From the NCBI GenBank assembly GCA_029532625.1, contig JARFXM010000010.1:682001-746000 (forward strand): 64,000 nt of DNA. Direction: 5' to 3'. The notes under the pieces are model-generated. The model saw only the letters and a list, made by a program, of their open reading frames with translations, was not told where the DNA came from and ran no database searches. The translations under genes were made by a program, and so were the position numbers. Below are positions 34,188 to 44,668 of the stretch, in pieces; within the stretch, counting starts at the first letter, position 1; the number at the start of each line of letters is the position of its first letter. Source of the DNA: Lomentospora prolificans (Eukaryota; Ascomycota; Sordariomycetes; Microascales; Microascaceae).

Positions 34188-36227
34188 ATGCTCACGTTTA
34201 TCGCGGGTTTCGCGGCCGTCTTTGGCACGGCTGAAGGGGTGCGCGCTGCGCAAGGAAAGTCGAGGAAAGAAGAACACAGGACAAGAAAGAACAATCTTGT
34301 CGCCCATTGTCCAAAGAGCTCCAAGTTTAGCGCTTTGCTTGAAGGTAGAGCAATCGTCCTCGCCGGAGAAAAGGTAAGCTCTTGTTCCTCCCGTTTGAGG
34401 AGGTTGCTTTGGAGACCTCAAACTAACGTGACCTGCCTTTAGCTTTATATCGACACCGGCACGGAATACAATGTCCCCTTCGGTCATCCCTTTGAAGGGT
34501 ATTACCTGCCTTATCCAGGTCAGCGGTTCTCAGGTCTCGTCTCTACGATTACTCACGAAGCTCCCATCATGAACTGGGTCTTTGTCCACAAAGACACATA
34601 TGAGATCAAATTTGGCACCCGCGCCGCTTCTGAAGGAAACATCACTGGCCCATGGGACTGCACACGACAAGACAAGCGACTGACTTTTGGCGGCTGGGAG
34701 GGCTTCTGCGCGGTCAAGGAAGGTGACTTCTGGGCGCTGTACTTTGATCGCGATGGCGATAGGCTGCAGAGTAAAGTCGAGGCAGGAACACCCGTCATCG
34801 AACTAGAGCTTCTAAGAACGGAGCTTAAGACTACAAAACCCGAAGAGGTGCAGTTAACGGAGGAACAGCTGGCTGCTTTGCAGGAACAAGCTAAGGCCGA
34901 AGCAGAAAAGCAAGCGGCGGAGCAGGCACAAAGGGATGCTCAGGGGCAAGCGCTGAAGGAGGCGTTCCTAAAGGCACAGGCCGAAGCTGAGGAGAGGGAA
35001 AGGCAGTCTGCAGCGCAGACCGGTCAGACTCAGCCAGATTCTCAAGCTCAAGCTCAGACTCAGACTCAGGAGCAAGGCCGAGCAGAGCCACAAAGTCAAG
35101 AACAAACCCAGCAACAACCTCTGATTCAGCCTGAAGTCCAAGATAAATCCGAGGTGGGGGAACAGACTCAGAAGCAAACAGAACAGCCCGCTCCGCGGCC
35201 TACCACACCCGGGTCAAAGGTTCCCGCAGATAGCTCCGGGCAGCCATCTCCATCCTCAACCTCCGATGAGCGATCTAGCAGCCCTACCCAGACCGCGTCC
35301 CAGCGTACGCGAAAGCGTCGCAAGGACCGACCCACTATCAGCATCCCGTCAAACCAGCCCAATGCCACTGCTAGCAACGGAAATACAAATATTAAAAATA
35401 ATAACAGACGGACACCAAAGTCAGGCGGGAACAATGGAAGGCGGACGCCGGAGCGAGGTGGCACGGCAAATGGAAGGAACGGCAATAGGAGCCCGAGCGG
35501 CAGAAATGGGAATAGAAATAGGACATCGAATCGTAGTGGTACCAAGAGTCCTGATCAGACCAACGCCCGCAGCCCAAGTCCCGGAGGCCGTGGGAGAAGC
35601 CCAAGGAGAAAAGCAGCGGGTGGGAGCAACAACGGCCGGAGGGGCCCTGATGCCATGACTACCATCACAACTAGTTCCAACGGGCTAGGCGGAAGCAGAA
35701 ACAACAATGGTAGAAGAAGCCCTGATGCCATGTCAACCATCACCTTAAGCTCCAATGGTCGGAAGGGAGATCGAAGCAATAACGGTAGAAGGAGCCCGGA
35801 TGCCATGACCACCATCACGACGAGCTCCAACGGTCGCAAGACCCCCACGAGCAGGAGGAACGGCCCGAGGACTCCCAGTGCCCGAAACGCACTGAACAGT
35901 CCGAGGAGCGCTCATGTTAGAAGCCCGATGATCCCAAATCAATCAGCCCCCCTGAGGAGTCCAAGTTTTATGAAGAGCCCTGGAGGTATCATGAGCCCCA
36001 GCTCGATGTATAGCCCTATGGGCGGAATCAGCCCTCGGGCGACGACTGCTATTAGGACCCCCTTTGGAATGGAGAGCCTGAGTGCGAGTGTCACTTTGGG
36101 AACCCCGACTCTCCTTGGGGCTGGCGAGGCAGCTGGTTTAAGCAGGTTGTCGAGGGGGCAGGAGTCAACATCGTCTTCGAAGTATCCATCCGAAGACGAA
36201 CTCCCACCATCTCCCGAGGTCGACTAG
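34188..36227 (+). CDS. conserved fungal protein with folded N-terminus and long repetitive disordered tail
   Basis: Exon 1 34188-34373, intron 34374-34442 (GTAAGC...TTAG), exon 2 34443-36227, giving 656 aa. Residues 1-200 look folded and conserved: MLTFIAGFAAVFGTAEG, KNNLVAHCPKSSKFSALLEG, LYIDTGTEYNVPFGHPFEGY, THEAPIMNWVFVHKD, LTFGGWEGFCAVKEGDFWAL and YFDRDGDRLQSKV. Next is a Gln/Ala/Glu-rich coiled-coil-like stretch (about 210-300). The rest is an Asn/Gly/Arg/Ser-rich tail with about three tandem copies of a 24-residue unit built on NNGRRSPDAMTTITTSSNG, and many RSP/RTP sites resembling proline-directed kinase sites. I recognise the N-terminal block from other filamentous ascomycetes but know of no assigned function. 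An N-terminal hydrophobic stretch could be a membrane or signal segment. Confidence 0.82.
35625..35846 (+). repeat. in-frame tandem repeat coding for about three copies of a 24-aa unit
   Basis: Three copies of a unit reading roughly NNGRRSPDAMTTITTSSNGR lie back to back, with silent and conservative differences (GPDAMTT, SPDAMST, SPDAMTT). Codon-level divergence between copies suggests the repeat is not very recent. Confidence 0.8.
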
Positions 36228-37804
36228 ACTTGAAGGACGCTATGGAGCCAAGGTAACGAGGTTGTGGAGTCTGCGCGCTAAAAGCAAAAAATTGGAACAT
36301 GCAGCATATTACTAGACATGGGTGACGCGGATTCGACATAGGGTTTGTCCATTTCCCACATGCAAACCCATGCGTTGAGCTCCCGGCGGTTCCTTCCTCG
36401 ATCACCTATTCACTCTGGCTTTCCGTAACTCCCAGGCCATCATAGAACATAGCAACCCTCAGGATCTTCTGATCGAGTTAAATCATAGACAGCTGTGTCC
36501 ATCAACGGTTTTATCGCATATTCTGGGCGGTGGCCCTGGACTCTGAGTACTCTGTGCGGGGCTTTCTACGCCTAAGGGTTCCACAAAGTGTAAGTCCTTA
36601 CAGCAGTGTGTCCAGAGGGTCACCATCCTACTTCGTAGTACTCATCCCACAGCCACTTCAATGCCTCCATCCCCTAACTGCCCTCCAGCGTTATCGCATC
36701 CCAGAAATCGCATCTCCAACAACGCATGTCATCCGGGATAAACCACCTGTATAAGTTCCTGTATTTACTACTCTAGCTCGTGGTCCATGAATTTAAAAAG
36801 GACGCCATATAGTAGGGAAATGCCATGCAGTGTTACTCTTTCGAGATAATTACTCCGGTCCACTATTCGAGCATCAGATGTCAACGGAAAAGTTGCTCAA
36901 GGTCCAACTACGTGACGATGGCTGGACCTACATGAGTCATCCAAGTTGAGTACCTCCTCTGGAATAGGAGGCCGGCCTTGGTCCTCGAACTTGGGGTTGT
37001 CAAGATGTAGATACCAACGGATGTTGTAAGGGATTTTATCATATAAGCCGTATGCAGGCTAGTAGCAAATTAGAATATAATAAGGAACAACTTTTGTACG
37101 AAAGGATCTAGAAGTATATATCAATATATGAGATCAACTCTTCAATCTCCCGGAGGTCGAGGAAACCTGTACAGTTTATATTTGAGAAATCCAGGTAGAT
37201 CTATCCACAGGGCCGGTCAATTGACAGAGCATCTGGAAGCGATATATGGCCTTGGCAATCGGATAACCTCTGTGCTAATAAGTGCAGCTGCCTGCTGACG
37301 GCCGATAGTGTCAGCCTTCCCTGAGATTTTGGACAAGCTGTCGAGTATCCGGCGAGCGTAGTATTTTCTAACAGGTTCCACATCGTGAGAGTAAAAGGCG
37401 ACCATGCTTGTAGCTTCATCTTGAGTAAGCTTTCTGAAGCGTGATATCTCGTGGAACTGCCATGTCTCTTGAGGCTTTGGTAATTTCAAAAAAAGCTTAG
37501 GCTTCGCAATTATCTGTTCCATCCTGAAAGTTTGCGCAATCAACCCAGACAAGGAGAGCTTGGATATGTGTCTCGTGTCAGAACGACTCCAGATCGGCGG
37601 AGCATTCGGGAGCTCCAAGAGCTCTGTGCTGACTCAGCCACAGCTCTCTCATGATGATGGAGTGATGGAGGGGTCGAATGCCGAGTCCTAACTCCAGGAC
37701 TCGAAAGGCCTCTAGCTAGCAGGCACTCTTTGAGGAACTCTTAATCCTCGTAATATAACTTGCTCTCAAGCCAATTCTCTCGTGACGCGACTGCTTTACA
37801 CACA
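36228..37804. other. intergenic region upstream of the ARM-repeat gene
   Basis: No firm gene. A minus-strand frame at about 37217-37618 encodes a protein-like stretch (AFYSHDVEPVRKYYARRILD), but it starts with TTG and lacks an upstream exon I can identify, so it is at best a fragment. The stretch around 37040-37200 is AT-rich. Confidence 0.4.
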
Positions 37805-40016
37805 ATGACACCCGACGACGTCGAAGCCGTCCTTCAAGGACGCGATGGCGGGGTAGCGGGGCATCAGACACCACCAGCAGATGAGCAGCAGAGGGTCAAG
37901 TTCCTGCAAGACGTTTTGGCCGATATAGAAAAGGCGTGGGGATCTAGGGACCCAATTGTTAAGACCTACGCCGAGAAGCTTGCTGTTGGGAGTCGCACCG
38001 GTGAGTTGGCCTGGCGTTAACCAAGCTTGGATGAGTGACGGAGCTGTAACTAACCCCGAGGTATAGAGCAATGGAGGCTTCCCTTAGGAGAGTCTGGAAT
38101 CCTTGATTTCTTCATTGGTGTTCTTGCCGAGCCCGATACCCCAGAAGACCTAGCTCTCCAATGCCTTCGCTTGATTGGAAATTCTTGCGCCGATACAGGT
38201 ATGACAGAGCAACTCTCTAGCAAGGAATTTCTCGCTGACCATGAGCTTAGACGAGAACCGCGATCGTGTGGTCAAGGCAGATGCCATACCCAATATCATA
38301 CACTTTGCTTCCAATACCACCTTGCGGCCATTTTCCATCGCCGTGCTGTACAACGTCATGGTAGACTATGGTATGCTATACCTCTCTCAACCCCCAAAGC
38401 TCCAACCTACTCATGAACACAGATCCGGCGCAGCTCCAAGCATCCAACTCTAAGGTCAGCTCTAAGCTCATCGACCTGTTGTCCGGCCCGGACCTCGAAG
38501 ACGTCCAACCCTCGATAGACCTAATCTGCAAGATCCTTAACCTTGTCGCAACGAAAGGTTCGTGCCCACGTATTTTGCGGCCGCGGTCTACTAACACTCC
38601 CCAGAATACGAGACCGCCAACGCCGACCCAAAGACTCCCGCAGTCCTCCTCTCTCTAGCCACAAACCCCGAAACAGAAGAACCTGAAGACTTCCTCTCCC
38701 TCGTCTCCGTCGCCCAAGAATACCTCACCCACGCACCCCTCCAGACAGCCTTCATCACCGCCGGCAGCATCCCCCTCTTCCTCTCCGTCTTCGAAGCCGC
38801 CCACTCGTCCCGCTTCGACCCCGAAACCCTCGATGACCCCGCCCTCTCCAACAGAGTCTCCATCGTCCGCAAGGTCCTCATAAACGCCCTCTCTGATATC
38901 ACGGACAACCCCGCCTTCGCCCAGACGCACCCCATCTCCAGCCCAGTCTTCACCCAACTCGGCGACTGGCTCAACACGTCCAACCCCGCGCTGCAATCCG
39001 CCGCCTGCCTCGCGCTAGGCAACCTAGCCCGCGACGACGACTCGACCCTCTCGCTCATCGCAACTTACACGATCCATACCGCCCTCATCAAGATTCTTGC
39101 GGACCCCTCCAACACCAATGCCCTCCTCATCCACTCCGCCCTCGGCTTCCTCAAAAATCTCGCCATACCCCCCCAGAACAAACGCGTCCTCGGCCCCTCC
39201 CTCCTCGTCCCCAGCGTCCTCCCCCGTATCTGGGCCCTAGACACCCTCCCCCAAGTCCACCTCGCCGCCGCCTCCCTCACCCGCATGCTCCTCGTCGACA
39301 CCCCCGAAAACGTCGAGCTCCTCTGCAGCCCCCTGTCCACCGCCCACAAAGAACCCACCACCGACCTTGCTGTCGCGGACGCCGCCCGTCCCCTCACAAA
39401 CCTGCACAACCTCCTCGCCCTCTTTAAGCGATCCGACGACCCCGCAAAGATGGAAGCCGCCCGCGCCGTCCTCCGCGTCGTGCGCTCTCCGTTGGCCGCT
39501 TCTTCTCGCGCGCTTTACGACGCGCACCCGCAGATTCCGGACGCCGTCTCTCACCTGCTTACGCAAACCCGCTGGCCACCCCTTCGCTCTGATACGATCA
39601 GTACGCTGGCGCAGGCTTCTCGCTCTGAGGCGGCTCTGCCTATGCTCCACCGGCTTTTGTCCAAGGAGGAAAACTTTGCCGTCCTTCGGGATGCGGCGAA
39701 GGGTACGCTTCCTGATGCGGCGGATAGCAATGACTCTGAGGCGTTGGCTGCTCAAGTACTCCAGGCCGGCGCGGAGCAGGCTGCTGGAGTGCAGGCGCCG
39801 CCAGCGCCGGCAGGAGGAGTTCCGAAGAGGGCGGATCAAGAGAATTCGCTTATTATTGCTTGGAATTTGATTCAAGGCAAGAAATCGGGAGTGTTGAGTG
39901 ACGCCGAGAGTACGGAGGGAGAGGAGCTTAAGCCCATTGAGGAGTTTGAGGCGTTGATGAAGGAGGGTGGCTCTCTTCTCACAGGAGAGAATCAAACCGG
40001 TATAGCCAGTGGCTGA
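37805..40016 (+). CDS. armadillo-repeat GTPase-binding protein, SmgGDS (RAP1GDS1)-like
   Basis: Five exons: 37805-38000, 38067-38198, 38251-38370, 38423-38557 and 38605-40016. All four introns (50-66 nt) are in phase 1. The product is 664 aa. The start MTPDDVEAVLQGRDG leads into consecutive ARM-type helices, for example ILDFFIGVLAEPDTPEDLALQ, LRLIGNSCADTDENRDRVV, LQSAACLALGNLARDD and LIHSALGFLKNLAIP. The C-terminal third is a further helical repeat region ending in an acidic tail (SDAESTEGEELKPIEEFEAL). Such fungal proteins are annotated as Rap1 GTPase-GDP dissociation stimulator 1 homologues, chaperone-like binders of prenylated Rho/Rap-type GTPases. An alternative ATG at 37760 would add 15 residues. 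I prefer 37805 because homology begins there. Confidence 0.87.
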
Positions 40017-40411
40017 AGACATACAAATCAAAATACAAAAGGTAGACCAGTCATCTCACCAGTAGTCACTCAACGGGAACGAATTAAAATAAAACGAAGA
40101 ATTAACGAGTTTTGGTCTCTAATGCATTTGTATTTCGTGGTTGCCCTGCCCGGTATCGTCATCAAACTAACGTTAAAGGCCACGCCCGGCCAATACCAAA
40201 GCGGCTTTCGTTCCGTTCCCGCCCTTCCAAGTCCATAACCTTTTTCAAGGGAGTAGCAGCAAGCAGGAGAGAAAAACCAGCAGACACAAGACACAACAAC
40301 ACTCCGAGAGAACCCCAGTGTCCATGCAGTTTCTTTTTGTTTGAAAGGAGGTACCACGCCTGTTGAAATAAGAACACAACAACTCCGCTACCGCTAGTGC
40401 CGTCCACCTTT
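40017..40411. other. convergent intergenic region, 3' UTRs
   Basis: This 395-bp stretch lies between the ARM-repeat stop (+) and the RPL13 stop (-). No coding signal. Confidence 0.5.
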
Positions 40412-41489
40412 TTATTTCTTGGCAGCCTCGGCGTCGGCCTTGTCCCTGATGCGCTTCTCCCTGGCACCGGCCAGCCTGGCGTCGCTGCGGGCGAGCCTGA
40501 GCTTCCTGTAGGCACCACCCTCGATGGCGGCGGGGAGGTCGCTCTTCTTGATCTCCTTGACGGTCTTGTCGGAGCCGACGATGGGAAGGGCGGCGGCAAG
40601 GGAAGAGGCGGTCTCGACCTTGCTGAGGTCGGTCTTGGTGTCGCCCTTCTTGGGGGCGTTGGACCTGCGGGGAAGGACGATAACACGGTTGAGGTACTCC
40701 TTCAAGCGGGCGACGTTGGCGGCGAGGGACTCCTCCGAGAGGTTCTGGCGGCGGTGGTCGACAGCGATACCGATAGTGGGGGCGTAGAGGCGGGGGATAC
40801 CAGCGGCCTAGGTACCAAGTTAGAATTTCTATCTCTCAGCAGACAAATCTTTTGACGCGGGCGCGGGCGGCTTCACAACAGCGCAGTGCCGTTTGTAAAA
40901 ACCTCCCATTCCCAGGCCACCCAAAAAGCAACTGCGTACCTTGAGCTCCTCAATGGTGAAACCGCGGCCGGCCCTGGCACGGCGGTTGTGCTTGATGGTA
41001 GGGCATCGGACGACGGGACGGAGGAGGTCGACAGGACGAGGGGCGACGGCAGCAGCCTTGGCCCTACGAGCGTCCCGACGCCTGACCTTGCCACCGGGCT
41101 ATATTTCCACAATGTTAGAATATGTTGGCAATCCCTAGAGACACACGTGGCTCCGATCTCTCGTGTCGAAAAGAAGGAAAAAAACATCGACTTCGAACAA
41201 GGGTCCGGATTCCTCGAGAATTTCATCGTACCTGATCGAAGTGGGTTCGAACCCGGCGCTGCCAGTCCTTTCGGAGATCTATACATTTAAAGTCAGTCCA
41301 TCTGTACTGTCAAAAAAATTCCACCGGCCTGCAATCCCACGATGCCCGAGGAGGGGGAGTAAGGGTCGGATGCTTACGGTTGCTGATAAGCTTCTGGTTG
41401 TGTTTGATCGCCTACACAATTAGAAGCATCGTTAGATTGTTGTTCCTGTTGATATTCGACAGGACATGGAAGGGATTTCGCCGTACCAT
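40412..41489 (-). CDS. RPL13: 60S ribosomal protein L13 (eL13)
   Basis: Five coding exons: 41489-41487 (ATG only), 41411-41378, 41278-41232, 41098-40940 and 40807-40412, giving 212 aa, the standard length. The assembled protein starts MAIKHNQKLISNHLRKDWQR and continues RVRTHFDQPGGKVRRRDARR, CPTIKHNRRARAGRGFTIEE, IPRLYAPTIGIAVDHRRQN and LKEYLNRVIVLPRRSNAPKK. It is a basic, lysine- and arginine-rich chain. All junctions keep the frame with GTACGN/GTAAGC donors and TAG acceptors. Five exons in 640 coding bases, with introns packed at the 5' end, is usual for fungal ribosomal protein genes. The product is a structural protein of the large cytosolic subunit. It is divergent from the COX14-like gene. 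Confidence 0.95.
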
Positions 41490-42029
41490 TGTGCCGGTTC
41501 ACGATCAATCACTCTGGGCGTGGAGGTGTGGTGGTGATGTCGGGAGGGCAATTGGGAAAAAGATTCCAAGATTAGATTTGACGTTCAGTCCACCCCGAGC
41601 AAATTCTTTGGTGGGCACGAAACCCTATGCGGGTACGTACCTTTTTTTTTCCTCCTGAACCCAGTCTCTTGCTGGTACTGTGGTGGGGTCGTACAGCGCT
41701 GAACAGGGCATTTCGGAAAGCTGGTATTATCTAATCACGTGAGAGAGGTCACTGACCGAGATCCACTACCACAGCCACAACTATGCTGTGGCTCTACACT
41801 CTCATCAGCCTCCTTACCATTTCCCGACGAATTCCCGACGAAGTACACCAATCCCACGCTAGCCAAGCGAAACTTCTCGCGAATTAGCTTGGCCAGGTAA
41901 AATCTCATGACATTTTCCGTGTCGTGACATCCACCCCCGAAAAAAGGACCCTTTGAGGAAAAAATAAAACCACTTATTTTTCTCAACCATAAGGGACTCC
42001 TAAAGAAGACCGTCACACTCCGAGCGACA
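41490..42029. promoter_or_regulatory. divergent promoter region, RPL13 / COX14-like gene
   Basis: A 540-bp gap between two outward-facing start codons must contain both core promoters and 5' UTRs. I could not assign a ribosomal-protein promoter element with confidence. Confidence 0.5.
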
Positions 42030-42856
42030 ATGGCTTCCCGATCAGGTCCGCGGAGCGTCAACGATGCCACACGCTTCACCTCGACGACCCCCCAGCCCAA
42101 TTCCAAATCCTCGGCGTCATCCAGCGCCGGCCCCGTCGGCGAGACCCTCGAGCAGCGGGTCGCGCGGTTAAGGGCCGCCCACCTTGCCGCGAGGAGCGCG
42201 CCGCGCTCGAGGTATGATCGGATCACCGAGGGGGGTAGGAGGGTATTTGATGTCATGCACAAGGCTACGCTGGCTGGTTTAATTGGGTTCACGGGTACGT
42301 TTTAGAGCTCTCCCACAATGTGGCGTGATGCGGGTTCTGGTAAAGAAAAGAGCTAACACCAGGTTCTTTTTTTGGGGGGAAAATAGTAATTGCTGGCGTA
42401 TTCAGTGTCTACGCCGTCATGGACATGCTCAAGTATAACCGCAAGCGCCGCGATGACTTCATGGAAGCTCAGAAGCGAATCGAGCAGGATGCCCTCGCCT
42501 CCGCGCGTCTTGCCTTCCTCAACGGCACCGCCACCGAAGACCAAGCTCGCCTCGTCGAGGATGCTATCAAAGAGGCTGATAGGACGGGCCAGAGGCTACC
42601 GCCCCTCCTCTCCGGACCCGCAACGCAAGCGCAAAAAGATCACTCTCAGTCGATATGGGACCAGGTTGACGCCCAGGTCAAGGCCCAGCAGACGGGCGTT
42701 AGCCCTGCCAAGGCGGAAGAGCTAAGGAACAAGGTGAAGGGGGCATTCGAACAAGAGAAGGCGAATCAGAGGAACGGCGGTCCCCTAGACCAGCTAGGTC
42801 TAGATACCGGCGCAGCGAAGCAGAGCTCTGGGAAGAGCTGGTGGAAGCCGTGGTAA
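42030..42856 (+). CDS. COX14-like cytochrome c oxidase assembly protein (fungal long form)
   Basis: Exon 1 42030-42294, intron 42295-42386 (GTACGT...ATAG), exon 2 42387-42856, giving 244 aa. The N-terminus MASRSGPRSVNDATRFTST is followed by a basic amphipathic stretch (EQRVARLRAAHLAARSAPRS) and one transmembrane segment assembled across the splice (ATLAGLIGFTVIAGVFSVYA). A charged segment (MLKYNRKRRDDFMEAQKRIE) comes next, then a soluble tail ending SGKSWWKPW. The single-span layout with a basic flank resembles yeast Cox14, which regulates Cox1 translation and assembly in the mitochondrial inner membrane. The filamentous-fungal form is longer. The family link is from memory of the domain pattern, so the specific role is inferred. 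Confidence 0.72.
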
Positions 42857-43668
42857 GGAGGAAGACAGATGCGGAAGCATGCTAATCAAAATAAATGGCG
42901 CGAGATGAAGCGTATAGAAGTTCCGGTGACATGTAACAGTTGGTTCGCGGAGTAACAGGCGGGAGGTGGGAAGAGCATGATTCTGCTGTATTATAGATCT
43001 ATTCTGTGTATGTAGACTGGCTACATTAGACGGCGTCTGGGATGTACATTACCCTTTTGAAGGAAAACCAACCCGACTTCCATTTTGAAAGAGCCTTTCT
43101 TTGGGCTGTAATATTATGTCATTGGCCAAGTGTGTTCCTCGTCTCTACTATAGTTCAGTTTCAATTCAGATGAAGAGAATTCCGGCCTTGTATTCGCTAT
43201 AATCTGCTTCGAAGGAAAAAAAAAAAAAGAAGTATGTTCAGGTATGAAAAGAGAATATTGGAAAGCCGTCGCAGGCACAAGTAATCCTTTGGAAGGAAAA
43301 CGGGGTATACTCAATCTAGAATCAGCCAAAAGGAACGCTCGAAAGACCCGCCAAAAGTCATTCGCTATCTCATCTTCTCTCTCCTTCCGGTCGTGTCAAT
43401 GCAGACCTGTGGAGCTGTTATCCAATCTAAGGAATGACCCAAAGCAAAAAACGATAGCCCATGCTATCCATAGCTTCCAACGCCGTTAATAACGCCTTCC
43501 CAGAGAAGAGAATATCAAGCTGATGAGAAAAAGAAAACTGTAAATGAAGGGAAACGGCTCTACCAGAAGTCAGTCCGGTTAGCCAACCTCGCTCGAGGGT
43601 AGGTTTCCTGCTGGATCACCAGGCTATAGGCTCCCAATAGATGATCGACCCAGGAACCGTGTCCTCCT
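42857..43668. other. convergent intergenic region
   Basis: The 3' flanks of the COX14-like gene (+) and the next gene (-). AT-rich, no open frame of note, no RNA gene recognised. Confidence 0.5.
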
Positions 43669-44668
43669 CTACGAGATGATGATGTGGTTAAAGTGACCGG
43701 GAACCTTTAGGCGGCACTTCTCGCAGTCGACCCGGTAGCCCATGCTGAAAGTCTTTTTCATGCCGGGTTGCCAGGTCCACGAGTTGATAGTATGACGCGA
43801 CCGGATGTGGCCCCTACGACCTTGCGGCGGCGTTGTGGGAAGTCCCGCAATGTCAATTGACACAGGCGAGCTCGAGCCAGCGCCAGGTTGCATATCTTCG
43901 GGTTGGATGTTCGTCATGGGATCCTCACTCACTTCGCCGGGGGTTGAGATGGATACCTGAGATGCAAGCCTATCGGCAAGATGTGTTGTGAACCCGCTGT
44001 CGAGGACCATGTCGGGCGAGTCACCACCGACAGGTAGAATAGAGGGGCTCCCCTCACCCTCACTAATGGGGGACGGAAGCCTTCGATTCCTAACATTGTT
44101 CCAGTCCTCGGAGCCCATTGTCCGTGGAACAGACTGGTCGGCGCCAGCTGCGGGACCGAATCCGCATTGGTGATGTCCCATATTGCTGGCACCATTAGGA
44201 TGGTGCCAGTCAGAAGCGTTCCCCTCTTCCCACTGTGCTCCCCTCACCTGATTCCTAAAGCTGGGTTGTATTGGCGTGGGGATGCGGCCAGCGAGATTCA
44301 CAGCGGAGGGTTCGGAATGAAAGGGGCCAGGCTCAAGGACATTCTGAAGTTCTTCGTGTGGTTGGGGAGATTGCGTGTCCATATCCATGTACATGTCATC
44401 CTGGCTCACCGTGTTCACGGGGGAGGCCGCTTCGAGGAACAGGTGTGTGGTTGCCGGGAAAGCAGGAGGGCCCGACCATCGTTTCGCGGAGGTCGTGGTG
44501 CCAGACATTATTCTTTTCTGTAGTATCGCATTAGATGCTGCCAGGTGCCGGTTAATTCAACCGTTGACCTACATTTCGATGCTCTCCAAAGCTCGAGGAG
44601 CCATAAGCCACCGGATCCTCCACTTCCTCACGAGCATGTTTCTTGGACGGATTCAAAGGCCCCGCCAT
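43669..44668 (-). CDS. uncharacterised fungal protein with conserved CxxC C-terminus
   Basis: Exon 1 44668-44573 (32 codons, MAGPLNPSKKHAREEVEDPV to FGEHRN), intron 44572-44518 (GTAGGT...ACAG), exon 2 44517-43669. The frame joins as EHRN-KRIMSGTTTSAKRWSG, and the product is 314 aa. Most of the chain is low-complexity and polar, with an acidic Met/Asp patch (DDMYMDMDTQ) and Ser/Pro stretches. The end is compact and striking: RRGHIRSRHTINSWTW, then KKTFSMGYRVDCEKCRLKVP and GHFNHI, with one CxxC that could bind zinc as half a site. I recall this C-terminal motif in many filamentous ascomycete proteins of unknown function. A nuclear role is a guess from the basic KKR segment. An upstream in-frame ATG (MHDLLAIE) is possible. 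Confidence 0.75.

Noticed and set aside
37217..37618. 133-codon minus-strand frame with a protein-like middle
   Set aside because: Begins with TTG, has no upstream ATG or exon, and matches no family I recognise. Left as a possible fragment in the intergenic entry.
41225..41250. GGTTCGAACCC, resembling a tRNA B-box
   Set aside because: It falls inside RPL13 exon 3, where it encodes part of RVRTHFDQ.
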